Assembly: GCA_019636335.1 (NCBI GenBank)
Contig: JAHBXR010000019.1
Location: forward strand, 1-64,000
Length of the DNA: 64,000 nucleotides
Direction: 5' to 3'
From: Pirellulales bacterium
Lineage (GTDB): Bacteria; Planctomycetota; Planctomycetia; Pirellulales; JAEUIK01
Under the pieces are notes generated by a model, which ran no database searches, was not told where the DNA came from, and saw only the letters and a list, made by a program, of their open reading frames with translations. Below are positions 55,003 to 63,318 of the stretch, in pieces (the first letter of the stretch is position 1; each line of letters opens with the position of its first letter). A program made the translations under genes and the position numbers.

Positions 55003-56166
55003 TTAGATTTCTCGCAGGGCGCTGACGATCGGAATGCGCACCGCGCGGATGGCCGGCGCCATGCCACCGACGACGCCCATCAACATGGCCAGCAAGGCCC
55101 CCTGCAGCAAAACGTCGGGGCCGAAGCGGAACGAGAACGTAATCTCGCTGAACGTGTCCCAGTTGGCGGTGCCCGTCGACAGGCCATTGAAGGGGAGCGT
55201 GCCCAGGCAGCCCAGTAGTCCTCCTGCCAGGCACAGCAAGATCGATTCGAGCAGGAAGCAGCCGACGATCGTCCGCCGGGCAAAGCCGAGTGCCCGCAGC
55301 GTGCCGATCTCTCGCGCTCGCGACGCGACGGCGCCGTACATGGTGTTGGCCACGGCGAACATCGCACCGATCGTCAGAAAGACCGAGATCACGCGTCCCA
55401 CGATCTTGATGGCGATGCCGGCGCTCGATTGCTCGGCGAAGTACTGGCGCTCGGAAATGGCCTTCAAGGCGAACTGCTCGTCATTCTCGAGCAGATCGAC
55501 CAGGGCGGTCATGTTCTCTTCGCTCGTGGTGCGCAATTGCACCGACGAGAAGCCCCCTTCGCGCTTGCTCGTCTGCGAGAGGACCTCGACGTCGGTCCAG
55601 ACCTCGGATTCCGCCGCGCCACCGCCGGCCTCGAACAAGCCGACGATCTTGAATTTTTGCCCGAACAGGTCGAGTTCCTCGCCCAGGCCGGCTCCTTCGA
55701 AACGCTGGGCCATCGAGCGACTGGTGATGGCCTCGCGAACGCCCGGCTTCATGTCGCGCCCTTCGACCAGCTTGAACTCCGAGCGGAGTTTGCGGGCAAT
55801 CGGCGTGACGCCGCGGATGATGACGTTGGCGTTGCCTCCGTCGCCGCGGCGGGCGGTATTGTCGATGACGACGAGCTCGGGGGAGACGAGCGTCTTGCCT
55901 TCGTCGTCGGTGGCCAGGTTCGAGAGGGCCGTCACGCGGCGCGCGGTGGCCTCATCGACCGAACTGCCGGTTTCGGCCGTGGCCCCCTTGCGCAGTAGGA
56001 TCATATCGAGCGGCTCGCCCGATACGTTCAGCGTGTATTCGAGTCCGGCGGCCAGTCCGAAGGCCAGGACCGAAGCCCACACCACGAGTGCGGTGCCGAT
56101 GATGGTCATCAGCGAAGCGACCCAGCGGGCACGCAGGCTGCGAAGGTTGTATTTGACGGGAATCAT
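55003..56166 (-). CDS. ABC transporter permease (FtsX/LolC-like), distal
   Basis: A 387-residue FtsX-type permease. One N-terminal transmembrane helix (about 15-40) is followed by a large MacB-like periplasmic domain (about 45-265) and three C-terminal helices (about 275-300, 320-340, 355-380). A conserved coupling segment, ASRAREIGTLRALGFARRTI, occurs in the intracellular loop. Last gene of the adaptor-ATPase-permease-permease group on the minus strand, 33 bp after the first permease. It would pair with it to form a heterodimeric exporter of lipids, lipoproteins or small molecules. Confidence 0.92.
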   Translation of the reverse strand: MIPVKYNLRSLRARWVASLMTIIGTALVVWASVLAFGLAAGLEYTLNVSGEPLDMILLRKGATAETGSSVDEATARRVTALSNLATDDEGKTLVSPELVVIDNTARRGDGGNANVIIRGVTPIARKLRSEFKLVEGRDMKPGVREAITSRSMAQRFEGAGLGEELDLFGQKFKIVGLFEAGGGAAESEVWTDVEVLSQTSKREGGFSSVQLRTTSEENMTALVDLLENDEQFALKAISERQYFAEQSSAGIAIKIVGRVISVFLTIGAMFAVANTMYGAVASRAREIGTLRALGFARRTIVGCFLLESILLCLAGGLLGCLGTLPFNGLSTGTANWDTFSEITFSFRFGPDVLLQGALLAMLMGVVGGMAPAIRAVRIPIVSALREI

Positions 56167-56199
56167 GCGGTGGCTTGTGGGTTTCTGCGTTGCGCGGCG

Positions 56200-57363
56200 T
56201 CAGACGACTTTCCGCAGGCCATCGACGACCGAAAGTTGCGCCGCGCGCCAGGCCGGCACCATGCCGCTCACGAGCCCGATCGCGGCCGAGACGACGAGCA
56301 GGAAGATGGTCGTGCTCCAGGGAATGTAAAACACCGGCATGATCGGCAGCAAGGTCGAGGTGACGGACTCGATGCCGAAGAGCACCTTTGCCCCCAGCAC
56401 GCCGAGCACCCCCCCGAGAAAGGCGATCGTCACCGCTTCGCTCAACACGAGCGACATGACCAACTGCCGGCTGAAACCAATCGCCCGCAGCACGGCCACC
56501 TCGCGCGTGCGCTCGCGCAGCGACATGGCCATGGCGTTGGCCGCGACGCAGACGAGCGAGAAGACGACGGCGAGCGCCGTGTTGCGAATGAACGCCTGCA
56601 CGTTGCCCACCATCTCGGCGAACATCTGCTGAAAGGCCTGCTCGGTCATCGAACGCGTCGGAGCGTCGGAACTGGCAAAACGCTCATCGATGCGACGCAT
56701 CACCTCGGGCAACACCTCGGCCGAATCGCCTTTGATCCAGATGGTTCCCGCGGCGCCGGCGTTCTGGCTGCGGCTTTGCTTGAGCAACTCGTCGAGATAG
56801 GTCCAGTGGAACCAGAGCATCTCGCGATCGCTCGAATCGGGACCGTCGTAGATCCCGGCCAGCGTCAGGTTCAGATCCACGGCGTAGATCGCGCCCTTGA
56901 GCGGAATTCGATCGCCGAGCTTCCAGCCTTTCTTTTCGGCGAGCCGCGAACCGACGACGCACGCCGCGCGATCTCCCTGCCAGGCGCGCAATTGATCGTC
57001 GGGCAGCGTCAACTCGTCGAAAACCTGCATGACGTACTGCGGATCGGTGGCGAACTGGGCAAAGGGGAGCTTGTCGTCCTTGTAGACGCCGCCGAACCAG
57101 GCCAGCGGAATGACCGCTTTCACCCCGGGCAACGAACGTACCTTGTCGACGTGCGAGATGGGCAAGTTGAACGTCAGCCCATTGGCATGCACGACGCCGA
57201 TCCGATGGTAGTTGACGCTCTTCGCCCCTAGCTCGTCTTGCACTTCGATGTAAGCGTAGAGCAGCGCCAGCAGAAACAGGCTGACGGCGATCGACATGCA
57301 GGTGAACAGCGTGCGCAATTTGTTGCGCAGCACGTTGCGTAGCACGTAGGGCAGGAATTTCAT
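56200..57363 (-). CDS. ABC transporter permease (FtsX/LolE-like), proximal
   Basis: A 387-residue FtsX-family permease with the same topology as its downstream partner: N-terminal helix (about 15-35), periplasmic domain (about 40-255), three helices to the C-terminus. The coupling segment reads ERTREVAVLRAIGFSRQLV. Its start codon overlaps the ATPase stop by 4 bp (ATGA), so the two are translationally coupled. The two permeases differ in sequence, implying a heterodimer. The cargo cannot be told from sequence. Confidence 0.92.
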   Translation of the reverse strand: MKFLPYVLRNVLRNKLRTLFTCMSIAVSLFLLALLYAYIEVQDELGAKSVNYHRIGVVHANGLTFNLPISHVDKVRSLPGVKAVIPLAWFGGVYKDDKLPFAQFATDPQYVMQVFDELTLPDDQLRAWQGDRAACVVGSRLAEKKGWKLGDRIPLKGAIYAVDLNLTLAGIYDGPDSSDREMLWFHWTYLDELLKQSRSQNAGAAGTIWIKGDSAEVLPEVMRRIDERFASSDAPTRSMTEQAFQQMFAEMVGNVQAFIRNTALAVVFSLVCVAANAMAMSLRERTREVAVLRAIGFSRQLVMSLVLSEAVTIAFLGGVLGVLGAKVLFGIESVTSTLLPIMPVFYIPWSTTIFLLVVSAAIGLVSGMVPAWRAAQLSVVDGLRKVV

Positions 57364-58079
57364 CCTGTCACCTCCAGCGCGTCGGCATGCGTATGGACGA
57401 ACTGCCCCTTTTCGAGCACCAGGATGCGATGAGCCCGCCGCGCGGCCCGCGGATCGTGCGTCACCATGATGATCGTCTTGCCGAACTCTTCGTTAAGTTG
57501 GCACAACAGGTTGAGAATGTCGTGCGCGGCCGTGGCGTCGAGATTTCCCGTCGGCTCGTCGGCGAGCAGCAACAAGGGATCGGTGGCGATGGCTCGAGCA
57601 ATCGCCACCCGTTGCTCCTGGCCCCCCGAGAGCTGCCGCGGATAGTGGTCCATGCGCTCCGAGAGCCCGACGATGGAGAGGGCGGTTTTCACTTGCTCGG
57701 CTCGCTGCCGGCGGCTGAGATGCGTGAGTAGCAGCGGCAGTTCGACGTTCTCGGCCGCCGTCAGCACCGGCATGAGGTTGTAAAGCTGGAAGATGAAGCC
57801 CAGCGTTTCCGAACGCCAACGCGTGAGCTTGCTTTCAGAGAGGGAGCCGAGATCGACGTCATTCACGCGGACGGCGCCGGTCGTGGCGCGATCCAATCCC
57901 GAGACCAGATTGAGCAGCGTCGACTTGCCCGAGCCCGACGGTCCCATGATGGCGACGAACTCGCCGCGGGGGATGTCGAGATTGGTGTTGGCCAACACGG
58001 GGACGCGAAACTTGTCGCGGTAATAGTCCTTCGAAACGTCGCGCAGCTCGACGAGCGGGCGCAGGGCAGCGTCGGCCAT
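57360..58079 (-). CDS. ABC transporter ATP-binding protein (LolD/MacB type)
   Basis: A 239-residue ATPase. Walker A is GPSGSGKST (46-54), the signature [14 protein letters not shown], Walker B LLLADEP and the switch His in MVTHDPRAA. The LolD/MacB subgroup is indicated by the [20 protein letters not shown] segment, characteristic of mechanotransmission-type exporters. It lies between the membrane-fusion protein gene (180 bp upstream) and the permeases, with a 4-bp overlap to the first permease. It drives the efflux complex. Confidence 0.95.
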   Translation of the reverse strand: MADAALRPLVELRDVSKDYYRDKFRVPVLANTNLDIPRGEFVAIMGPSGSGKSTLLNLVSGLDRATTGAVRVNDVDLGSLSESKLTRWRSETLGFIFQLYNLMPVLTAAENVELPLLLTHLSRRQRAEQVKTALSIVGLSERMDHYPRQLSGGQEQRVAIARAIATDPLLLLADEPTGNLDATAAHDILNLLCQLNEEFGKTIIMVTHDPRAARRAHRILVLEKGQFVHTHADALEVTG

Positions 58080-58259
58080 GCGGCGTAGCTCCTTCCGCGG
58101 GCGGTGGGGTTTGTACGATGATTCGCCACCGGTGAGGTTCGGGATTCACCGGCAGTTGTCCGAGCCCGCCTGTTCCCAGGGCCCGAAGCCGCCTTCCTCT
58201 GCGTCGCAAGCTTTATAGTACCGCTTGCCGCGGAGGACCAGAGGGAGAAAGAATCCCCA

Positions 58260-59501
58260 CTATCGGGGACTTTCGACGCGTACGTTCTCAGCCAGTTCCG
58301 GGGGCGGATTGGCAATTACGGTCTCGCCCCCACGCAGGCCGCTGAGCACCATCAGCAGACCATCGCGCGCGGGCCCCTCGACCTCGACCGCCACGCGCTT
58401 GGCACGACCATCGATCACGCGCCAGACATAGCTCTTGCCGGTGTCCTGGACGATGGCATTTTCAGGCACGAACGGGGCTCGGGCCGGCTCCCCCGCCGCT
58501 GCCCGATCTTCGAAGGGCAAGAAGTGTACCGTGGCGCTGAGCTCGGGAAATAATCGATCGTTCGGGTCGATCACTTCGACCTTCACTTTGACGATGCCGC
58601 GTGTGCGATCGCCCATGGGAATGATTTCGCGCAGGCGACCGCGATAGCGACGATCGGGCACGGCGTCCACCGCGATCTCGGCCGGCTGGCCGCGCCGCAG
58701 GCTGCCGAGATAATCTTCCTTCACGTCGGTATCGACTTCGAGGTGCGACAGGTCGGCCAGCGTCGCCACCGAGCCGCGCCCCGAGGCGAGCCCCATGCCG
58801 CCGGGCATGATCGTCTCGCCCAACTCCGCCTCCTTCGAGATGATCGTGCCGGCGAAGGGAGCATAGACGCGCATGTTCTGAATCGACTCTTCCGCTTCGC
58901 GCACGCGTGCTTTCGCACTTTCGAGCGCCGCCGCCATGGCCGCCACGCGGGCGGTGGCGGTGTTGAACTCCGCTTCGGCGTTGTCGAGCGCCGCCTGCGT
59001 CCCCGCCTTGCGCGTAAAGTTCTGCTTCTCGCGGGCGAAGTTGCGATCGGCCAGCACGAGCATGTTGTGGGCCTCGTTCAACTCGGCCTCGCGCTGCGTG
59101 ACCTCAACCTTGCGCGAAGCGAGCGTCGCGTCGAGATCGCTATGCTCGAGCTCGGCTAGCAGGTCGCCGGCCTCGACCGTGTCCCCTTCTTCGACCAGCA
59201 TCTTGGCGATGCGACCGGGTGCTTTGGCGCCGACGGCGGCTTGCTTGCGCGATTCGAGATAACCGGTGGCCGTCAACACACGGCTGGCCTGCCCCAAAGT
59301 CATCACCCGCACCGTGTCGGTTTTCACCACGATTCGGCGCTCGAAAGAGTCGCCGAGCATCCACCAGGCCACACCGCCGCCGGCTGCCGCCAGGGCCAGG
59401 ACGACGAGGACGAACGCCAACCAGGTGCCGCGCGAACTGCTCTTGCGCGAGCGGTCGATGCGCAGTGCCGAAAGCTCGGGACGCGTGCTCGTGGAAGCCA
59501 C
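58260..59501 (-). CDS. HlyD/MacA-type periplasmic adaptor protein
   Basis: A 413-residue membrane-fusion protein. An N-terminal anchor helix (WLAFVLVVLALAAAGGGVAW, about 28-47) is followed by a lipoyl half (GAKAPGRIAKMLVEEGDTVEAG), a long helical hairpin (about 120-200), the second lipoyl half (YAPFAGTIISKEAELGETI) and beta-barrel and membrane-proximal domains. This is the MacA/HlyD order. First gene of the efflux operon; it would link the FtsX-type permeases to an outer-membrane channel, which is not in the window. It is divergent from cstA, sharing a ~230-bp promoter region. Confidence 0.93.
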   Translation of the reverse strand: MASTSTRPELSALRIDRSRKSSSRGTWLAFVLVVLALAAAGGGVAWWMLGDSFERRIVVKTDTVRVMTLGQASRVLTATGYLESRKQAAVGAKAPGRIAKMLVEEGDTVEAGDLLAELEHSDLDATLASRKVEVTQREAELNEAHNMLVLADRNFAREKQNFTRKAGTQAALDNAEAEFNTATARVAAMAAALESAKARVREAEESIQNMRVYAPFAGTIISKEAELGETIMPGGMGLASGRGSVATLADLSHLEVDTDVKEDYLGSLRRGQPAEIAVDAVPDRRYRGRLREIIPMGDRTRGIVKVKVEVIDPNDRLFPELSATVHFLPFEDRAAAGEPARAPFVPENAIVQDTGKSYVWRVIDGRAKRVAVEVEGPARDGLLMVLSGLRGGETVIANPPPELAENVRVESPR

Positions 59502-59736
59502 GGGGATGAAGACCCGTCAGAAGGGATATGGATGCAACATCCAGATTGTATCAGACCGGCGCCCGAGTTTCCAAAGAGACCTTTCGCAAGAAGGCGGCCT
59601 GGGGAGGTTGGAATCGTGTCGAAAACGTGGGGCTGGTATAGTTGTAGGAGATCATCCGCCCGCGCAACCTGGTCCGTACCCAGGGATGGCTGCCAGGTAC
59701 TCTGCCGCGACCACCACTCCGCCTCTGAGACGTTCG

Positions 59737-61515
59737 ATGAACCTGCTCGTCATTGTGCTTCCCTCGGCCATCCTGCTCACGATTGCCTACTGGACGTACG
59801 GCCCCCTGTTGTCACGGCTGTTGGGTTTGGATCGGAATCGGAAGACCCCGGCCGTCGAGCTACGCGACGACCTCGACTACGTGCCGATCTCGCCCCCCTT
59901 CCTGCTCAGCCAGCACTTCTCGGCGATTGCCGCCGCGGGGCCGATCGTGGGGCCGATCTTTGCCGGAGTCTGGTTCGGCTGGCTGCCAGCGCTCATCTGG
60001 ATCCTCGTCGGCTCGATCCTGGTCGGCGGCGTACACGACATGACCTCGCTGGTAGCCTCGATTCGTCACAAGGCACGCTCGATCGCCGAAGTAGTGCGCG
60101 AGCACATGAGCCCGCGCTCCTACTTCTTGTTTCTCGCCTTCGTCTGGCTGGCGCTCGTCTACATCGTGGTGGCATTTACGGACATCACCTCTTCCTCGTT
60201 CCTCGGGCTGGTGCAACTCGAGAACGGCCAGCAAGTCTCCGGCGCCGGCATCGCGACGTCGTCTCTCTTGTACCTGCTGATTCCCATGGTGATGGGAGTC
60301 GTGCTGCGTTACACACGCATGTCGGTCGGCTGGGCCACGGTACTCTTTCTGCCGCTGGTGGGGCTGGCGATCTGGGTGGGGCAATACGCTCCCTTCGATC
60401 TGGGGGCGATCCTGGGCTTGCCCGACAAAACCACCGAGACCGGGTTCGGCGCCCAGACCGTTTGGAATGTGCTGCTGTTGGTGTACTGCTTTATCGCTTC
60501 GATCGTGCCGGTGTGGCTGTTGCTGCAACCGCGCGGACACCTGGGAGGATACTTCCTCTTCGCCGCACTCGGCGGCGGTGCGATCGGCCTCGTCGTTGGT
60601 GGCGAGACGATTCAATACCCGGCCTTCACCGGTTGGTCGAATCCGCGCGGCGAACCGCTGTTTCCGGTCCTCTTCGTGACCATCGCTTGCGGCGCCTGCT
60701 CGGGCTTTCATTCGCTGATCGCCTCCGGCACGACGTCGAAACAATTGCGTCAGGAGACCGATGCCCGGCTCATCGGTTACGGCACGATGCTGATGGAGGC
60801 GATGGTGGCGATCGTGGCGCTGTGCTGCGTGATGATGTTGCCACTGAATGCCCCGGCGCTCAGCAATCCCGCGGCAGTGAAGCCGAACTACCTCTATGCC
60901 GAAGGGGTTGGCAAGTTCCTGAGCGCGGTGGGCATTCCGGCGGCGTTTGGGGTCTCCTTTGGTCTGATGGCCTTCACGACCTTCGTCTACGACACGCTCG
61001 ACATCTGCACGCGATTGGGGCGTTACATCATCGAGGAGCTCACCGGCTGGCGAGGCCGCGCGGGACGCACCTTTGCCACGGCGTTGACGGCGGGCGTGCC
61101 CCTCTACCTGCTGCTGGCGGCCAAGCCCGTGGCCGACCGGCCGGCCTACATGGTCTTCTGGGAACTCTTCGGTTCGAGCAATCAGCTCCTGGCGGCGCTG
61201 ACGCTGATCGGGGTGACCGTCTGGCTGTGGCGCACGCAGCGCGCCCGCTGGGTCTGGTTCGTCACTGGGGTGCCGACCGTGTGGATGTATGTCATGAGCA
61301 CCTGGGCCCTGGGGCGAATCATCCATCGGGATCTCGTAGTCCCCCTCAACGAGACTGGCATCTGGCCGACGAATCCGGTGCCCTACGTGGCCCTGGTGCT
61401 GATCGGGCTGGCCGTCTTGATGCTCGTCGAAGCGGTGGTGGTCATCTTCCGGGCAAATCCGAATCGTCCGAGCCGTGGACTCGAACCCGCGGCCATGCCG
61501 GCCGCCGGGGGCTGA
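59737..61515 (+). CDS. cstA: Carbon starvation protein CstA (peptide/pyruvate transporter)
   Basis: A 592-residue multi-pass membrane protein of the CstA family, peptide or pyruvate transporters induced on carbon limitation. Family landmarks: PPFLLSQHFSAIAAAGPIVGP near the N-terminus, GGVHDMTSLVASIRHKARS, and GACSGFHSLIASGTTSKQL with its conserved HSL and GTTSKQ. About 15-16 transmembrane segments are visible. The C-terminal DUF4161-like extension is short. Start ATG at 59737 opens the first helix (NLLVIVLPSAILLTIAYW); ATG 59686 is possible. A 795-codon open frame in another register on the same strand is an overlap. Confidence 0.94.
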   Translation: MNLLVIVLPSAILLTIAYWTYGPLLSRLLGLDRNRKTPAVELRDDLDYVPISPPFLLSQHFSAIAAAGPIVGPIFAGVWFGWLPALIWILVGSILVGGVHDMTSLVASIRHKARSIAEVVREHMSPRSYFLFLAFVWLALVYIVVAFTDITSSSFLGLVQLENGQQVSGAGIATSSLLYLLIPMVMGVVLRYTRMSVGWATVLFLPLVGLAIWVGQYAPFDLGAILGLPDKTTETGFGAQTVWNVLLLVYCFIASIVPVWLLLQPRGHLGGYFLFAALGGGAIGLVVGGETIQYPAFTGWSNPRGEPLFPVLFVTIACGACSGFHSLIASGTTSKQLRQETDARLIGYGTMLMEAMVAIVALCCVMMLPLNAPALSNPAAVKPNYLYAEGVGKFLSAVGIPAAFGVSFGLMAFTTFVYDTLDICTRLGRYIIEELTGWRGRAGRTFATALTAGVPLYLLLAAKPVADRPAYMVFWELFGSSNQLLAALTLIGVTVWLWRTQRARWVWFVTGVPTVWMYVMSTWALGRIIHRDLVVPLNETGIWPTNPVPYVALVLIGLAVLMLVEAVVVIFRANPNRPSRGLEPAAMPAAGG

Positions 61516-61815
61516 TCCGTGCCCCAAGGTTTGGCGTTCGCCGCAAACGCCTCTCAGAGCGTATTTACCGCAAAAAAACGGTTCTGCGTAGTCGGCGGCA
61601 GATCTGTAAATCTCCCGAAAGAGTGTAAAAAAACATTGACACTTAGTTCGCGCCCGACCAAACTGGAGCCAGCGAGTTCGGCCTAAATTCGGTGTCCCCG
61701 GCATTTCAGGACTCGGTGGCGCGACCCCATCTGGGGCCCGGTTTAGAACCCACGCTCGCTCCCATTCTGTGTTGATTCCAACACGCGGGGTTGTCGTATC
61801 CAGAAGGAGCTAGCG
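61516..61815. other. Intergenic region upstream of the sigma-54 activator
   Basis: A 300-bp stretch. ACCG(C)-A7-CGGT is a weak inverted repeat at about 61570-61585 that may end the cstA transcript. An A-rich track then leads into the promoter candidate at 61636. Ribosome site AAGGAG lies about 8 bases before the start at 61816. Confidence 0.5.
61636..61664 (+). promoter_or_regulatory. Candidate promoter with perfect -35 for the sigma-54 activator gene
   Basis: A perfect TTGACA (61636-61641), preceded by an A-rich run (possible UP element), with a poor -10 (CAAACT) 17 bases later at 61659-61664. It lies about 150 bp before the start codon. Confidence 0.35.
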
Positions 61816-63267
61816 ATGCGGGGTCGTGGAGTGCTGGTGGTCGGTCCGGGGCCAGAGGTCCTGACCGGTGTCGAGTCGGTGCTGGAGGCCGACGGTGGTC
61901 TGCGCTGCCAATGGGCCAGCTACGAGACGGCCAAGCAAGAGCTGCAACGCGATCCACAGCGGACCGTCTTTCTCGACATGCGACCGGGCGCGAACTGGGA
62001 TGCGCTCGGCGATCTGTTGCAACACTGCGAATTCTTGGAAGACCGCCCCGGCCGCCTGGTGGCCATGATCGACGGTGGTTTTCCCCGCGAATTGGCCCTG
62101 CTGGTCGATGCGCTCGTGACGGGCACGCTGGCCTTCCCGCTCGACGGCGCCCGCGTCAGCGAGGTGATGCGCCGCCTCGATCGCAACATGATGGTCGCGC
62201 GGACACCGCAGCCCACCCAGCCGCGGACGCTGCTCGGCAAGACGCAGCGCTTCGTGACCTATCATGAAGATCTCTTCGCCATGCTCGACGATCTCGAGTT
62301 GGCCGCGCACCACGACGTGACGCTGCTGCTCATCGGCGAGACGGGCACCGGCAAAACCTATCTGGCCCACCTGCTGCACGAGCTTTCGCCACGGGCCGAA
62401 GATCGTTTCCTCACGGTCCCCTGTGGCGCGCTACCTCCGGATCTGATCGAGAGCGAGCTCTTCGGCCACATGAAGGGAGCCTTTACCGGCGCCGAACGAA
62501 ACAAGATCGGCAAGTTCGAGGCGGCCGAGAGTGGCACGCTGCTGCTCGACGAAATCGACGTGCTGGGACCAGAGCAACAAGCGAAGCTGCTCCGCGTGAT
62601 CGAGACCGGCGAGTTCGAACCGGTCGGCTCGAACGAGACGCACATCTCGCACGCCCGGGCCATCGTGGCCTCGAACGTCGATCTCGAAATCCTGATGGAG
62701 AACGAGCGGTTCCGCCCCGACTTGTACTACCGTCTCAACGAGTTGAAGTTCTTCATTCCGCCGTTGCGAAAGCGCCCCAACGACATCGTCCCCTTGGCGC
62801 TCAACTTCGTCGAGAGCTTCTGCGAGAAGCACGATCTGAAGATCCACTCCGTCCATCCCGATTTCCTCGAGGTGCTGCGGACCTATCATTGGCCGGGCAA
62901 TATTCGCGAGTTGAAGAACCAGATGGGGCGCGCCGTGCTCTTCTGCCGCACCGGCGAACTGACGACGAAGGATCTCTCGGCCACCGTGTTGCAGGCACAA
63001 AAGACGGTCCAGGCACGCCGCGAGGCCCCCATGGCCGCCTCGAACCTGACGGCCCAGGTGGCCACGACCGAGCAGGAAATCGTCGAGCAGACGCTCCGCG
63101 CGCACGACTTCAATCGCGCCGCGACGGCCCGGGCGCTCGGCATCAGCCGCGTCACGCTCTACAACAAGATGCGCAAGTACGGCATGATCGGCGCGGCGGG
63201 CGAAAACACCGTCCGCGGCAGCGCGACCCCGATTCGCGAGTCAGGTAATCTGGCCCGTCCGCGCTAG
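61816..63267 (+). CDS. Sigma-54-dependent transcriptional activator with degenerate receiver
   Basis: A 483-residue enhancer-binding protein. The N-terminal ~125 residues have a receiver-like outline (VLVVGPGPEV, VFLDMRPG with Asp54, TLAFPLD) but lack the acidic pair and the conserved Lys (Phe instead). The AAA+ domain (about 140-375) has Walker A GETGTGKT (174-181), the sigma-54-contacting GAFTGA (221-226), Walker B GTLLLDEID and arginine-finger region FRPDLYYRLNE. The C-terminal Fis-type helix-turn-helix is FNRAATARALGISRVTLYNK. It should activate sigma-54 promoters; the signal is probably not receiver phosphorylation. The neighbouring cstA may be a target, but no evidence shows it. Confidence 0.94.
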   Translation: MRGRGVLVVGPGPEVLTGVESVLEADGGLRCQWASYETAKQELQRDPQRTVFLDMRPGANWDALGDLLQHCEFLEDRPGRLVAMIDGGFPRELALLVDALVTGTLAFPLDGARVSEVMRRLDRNMMVARTPQPTQPRTLLGKTQRFVTYHEDLFAMLDDLELAAHHDVTLLLIGETGTGKTYLAHLLHELSPRAEDRFLTVPCGALPPDLIESELFGHMKGAFTGAERNKIGKFEAAESGTLLLDEIDVLGPEQQAKLLRVIETGEFEPVGSNETHISHARAIVASNVDLEILMENERFRPDLYYRLNELKFFIPPLRKRPNDIVPLALNFVESFCEKHDLKIHSVHPDFLEVLRTYHWPGNIRELKNQMGRAVLFCRTGELTTKDLSATVLQAQKTVQARREAPMAASNLTAQVATTEQEIVEQTLRAHDFNRAATARALGISRVTLYNKMRKYGMIGAAGENTVRGSATPIRESGNLARPR

Positions 63268-63273
63268 CGCAAC

Positions 63274-63306
63274 AAAAAAGGACGGGCACTTTTCCGGTGC
63301 CCGTCC
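63274..63306 (-). terminator. Rho-independent terminator of the minus-strand DUF1559 gene
   Basis: GGACGGGCAC (63280-63289) and GTGCCCGTCC (63297-63306) form a perfect 10-bp stem with a 7-base loop. Read on the minus strand the hairpin is followed by TTTTTT (63279-63274), a classical terminator. It sits 13 bp beyond the stop of the DUF1559 gene. On the plus strand it follows the sigma-54 activator but lacks a U-tract after the stem. Confidence 0.88.
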
Positions 63307-63318
63307 CTGGAGTAGCAG

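Noticed and set aside
59241-61628. Open frame of 795 codons overlapping cstA
   Set aside because: It is in a different frame over the CstA gene, with no recognisable domain; CstA is certain.
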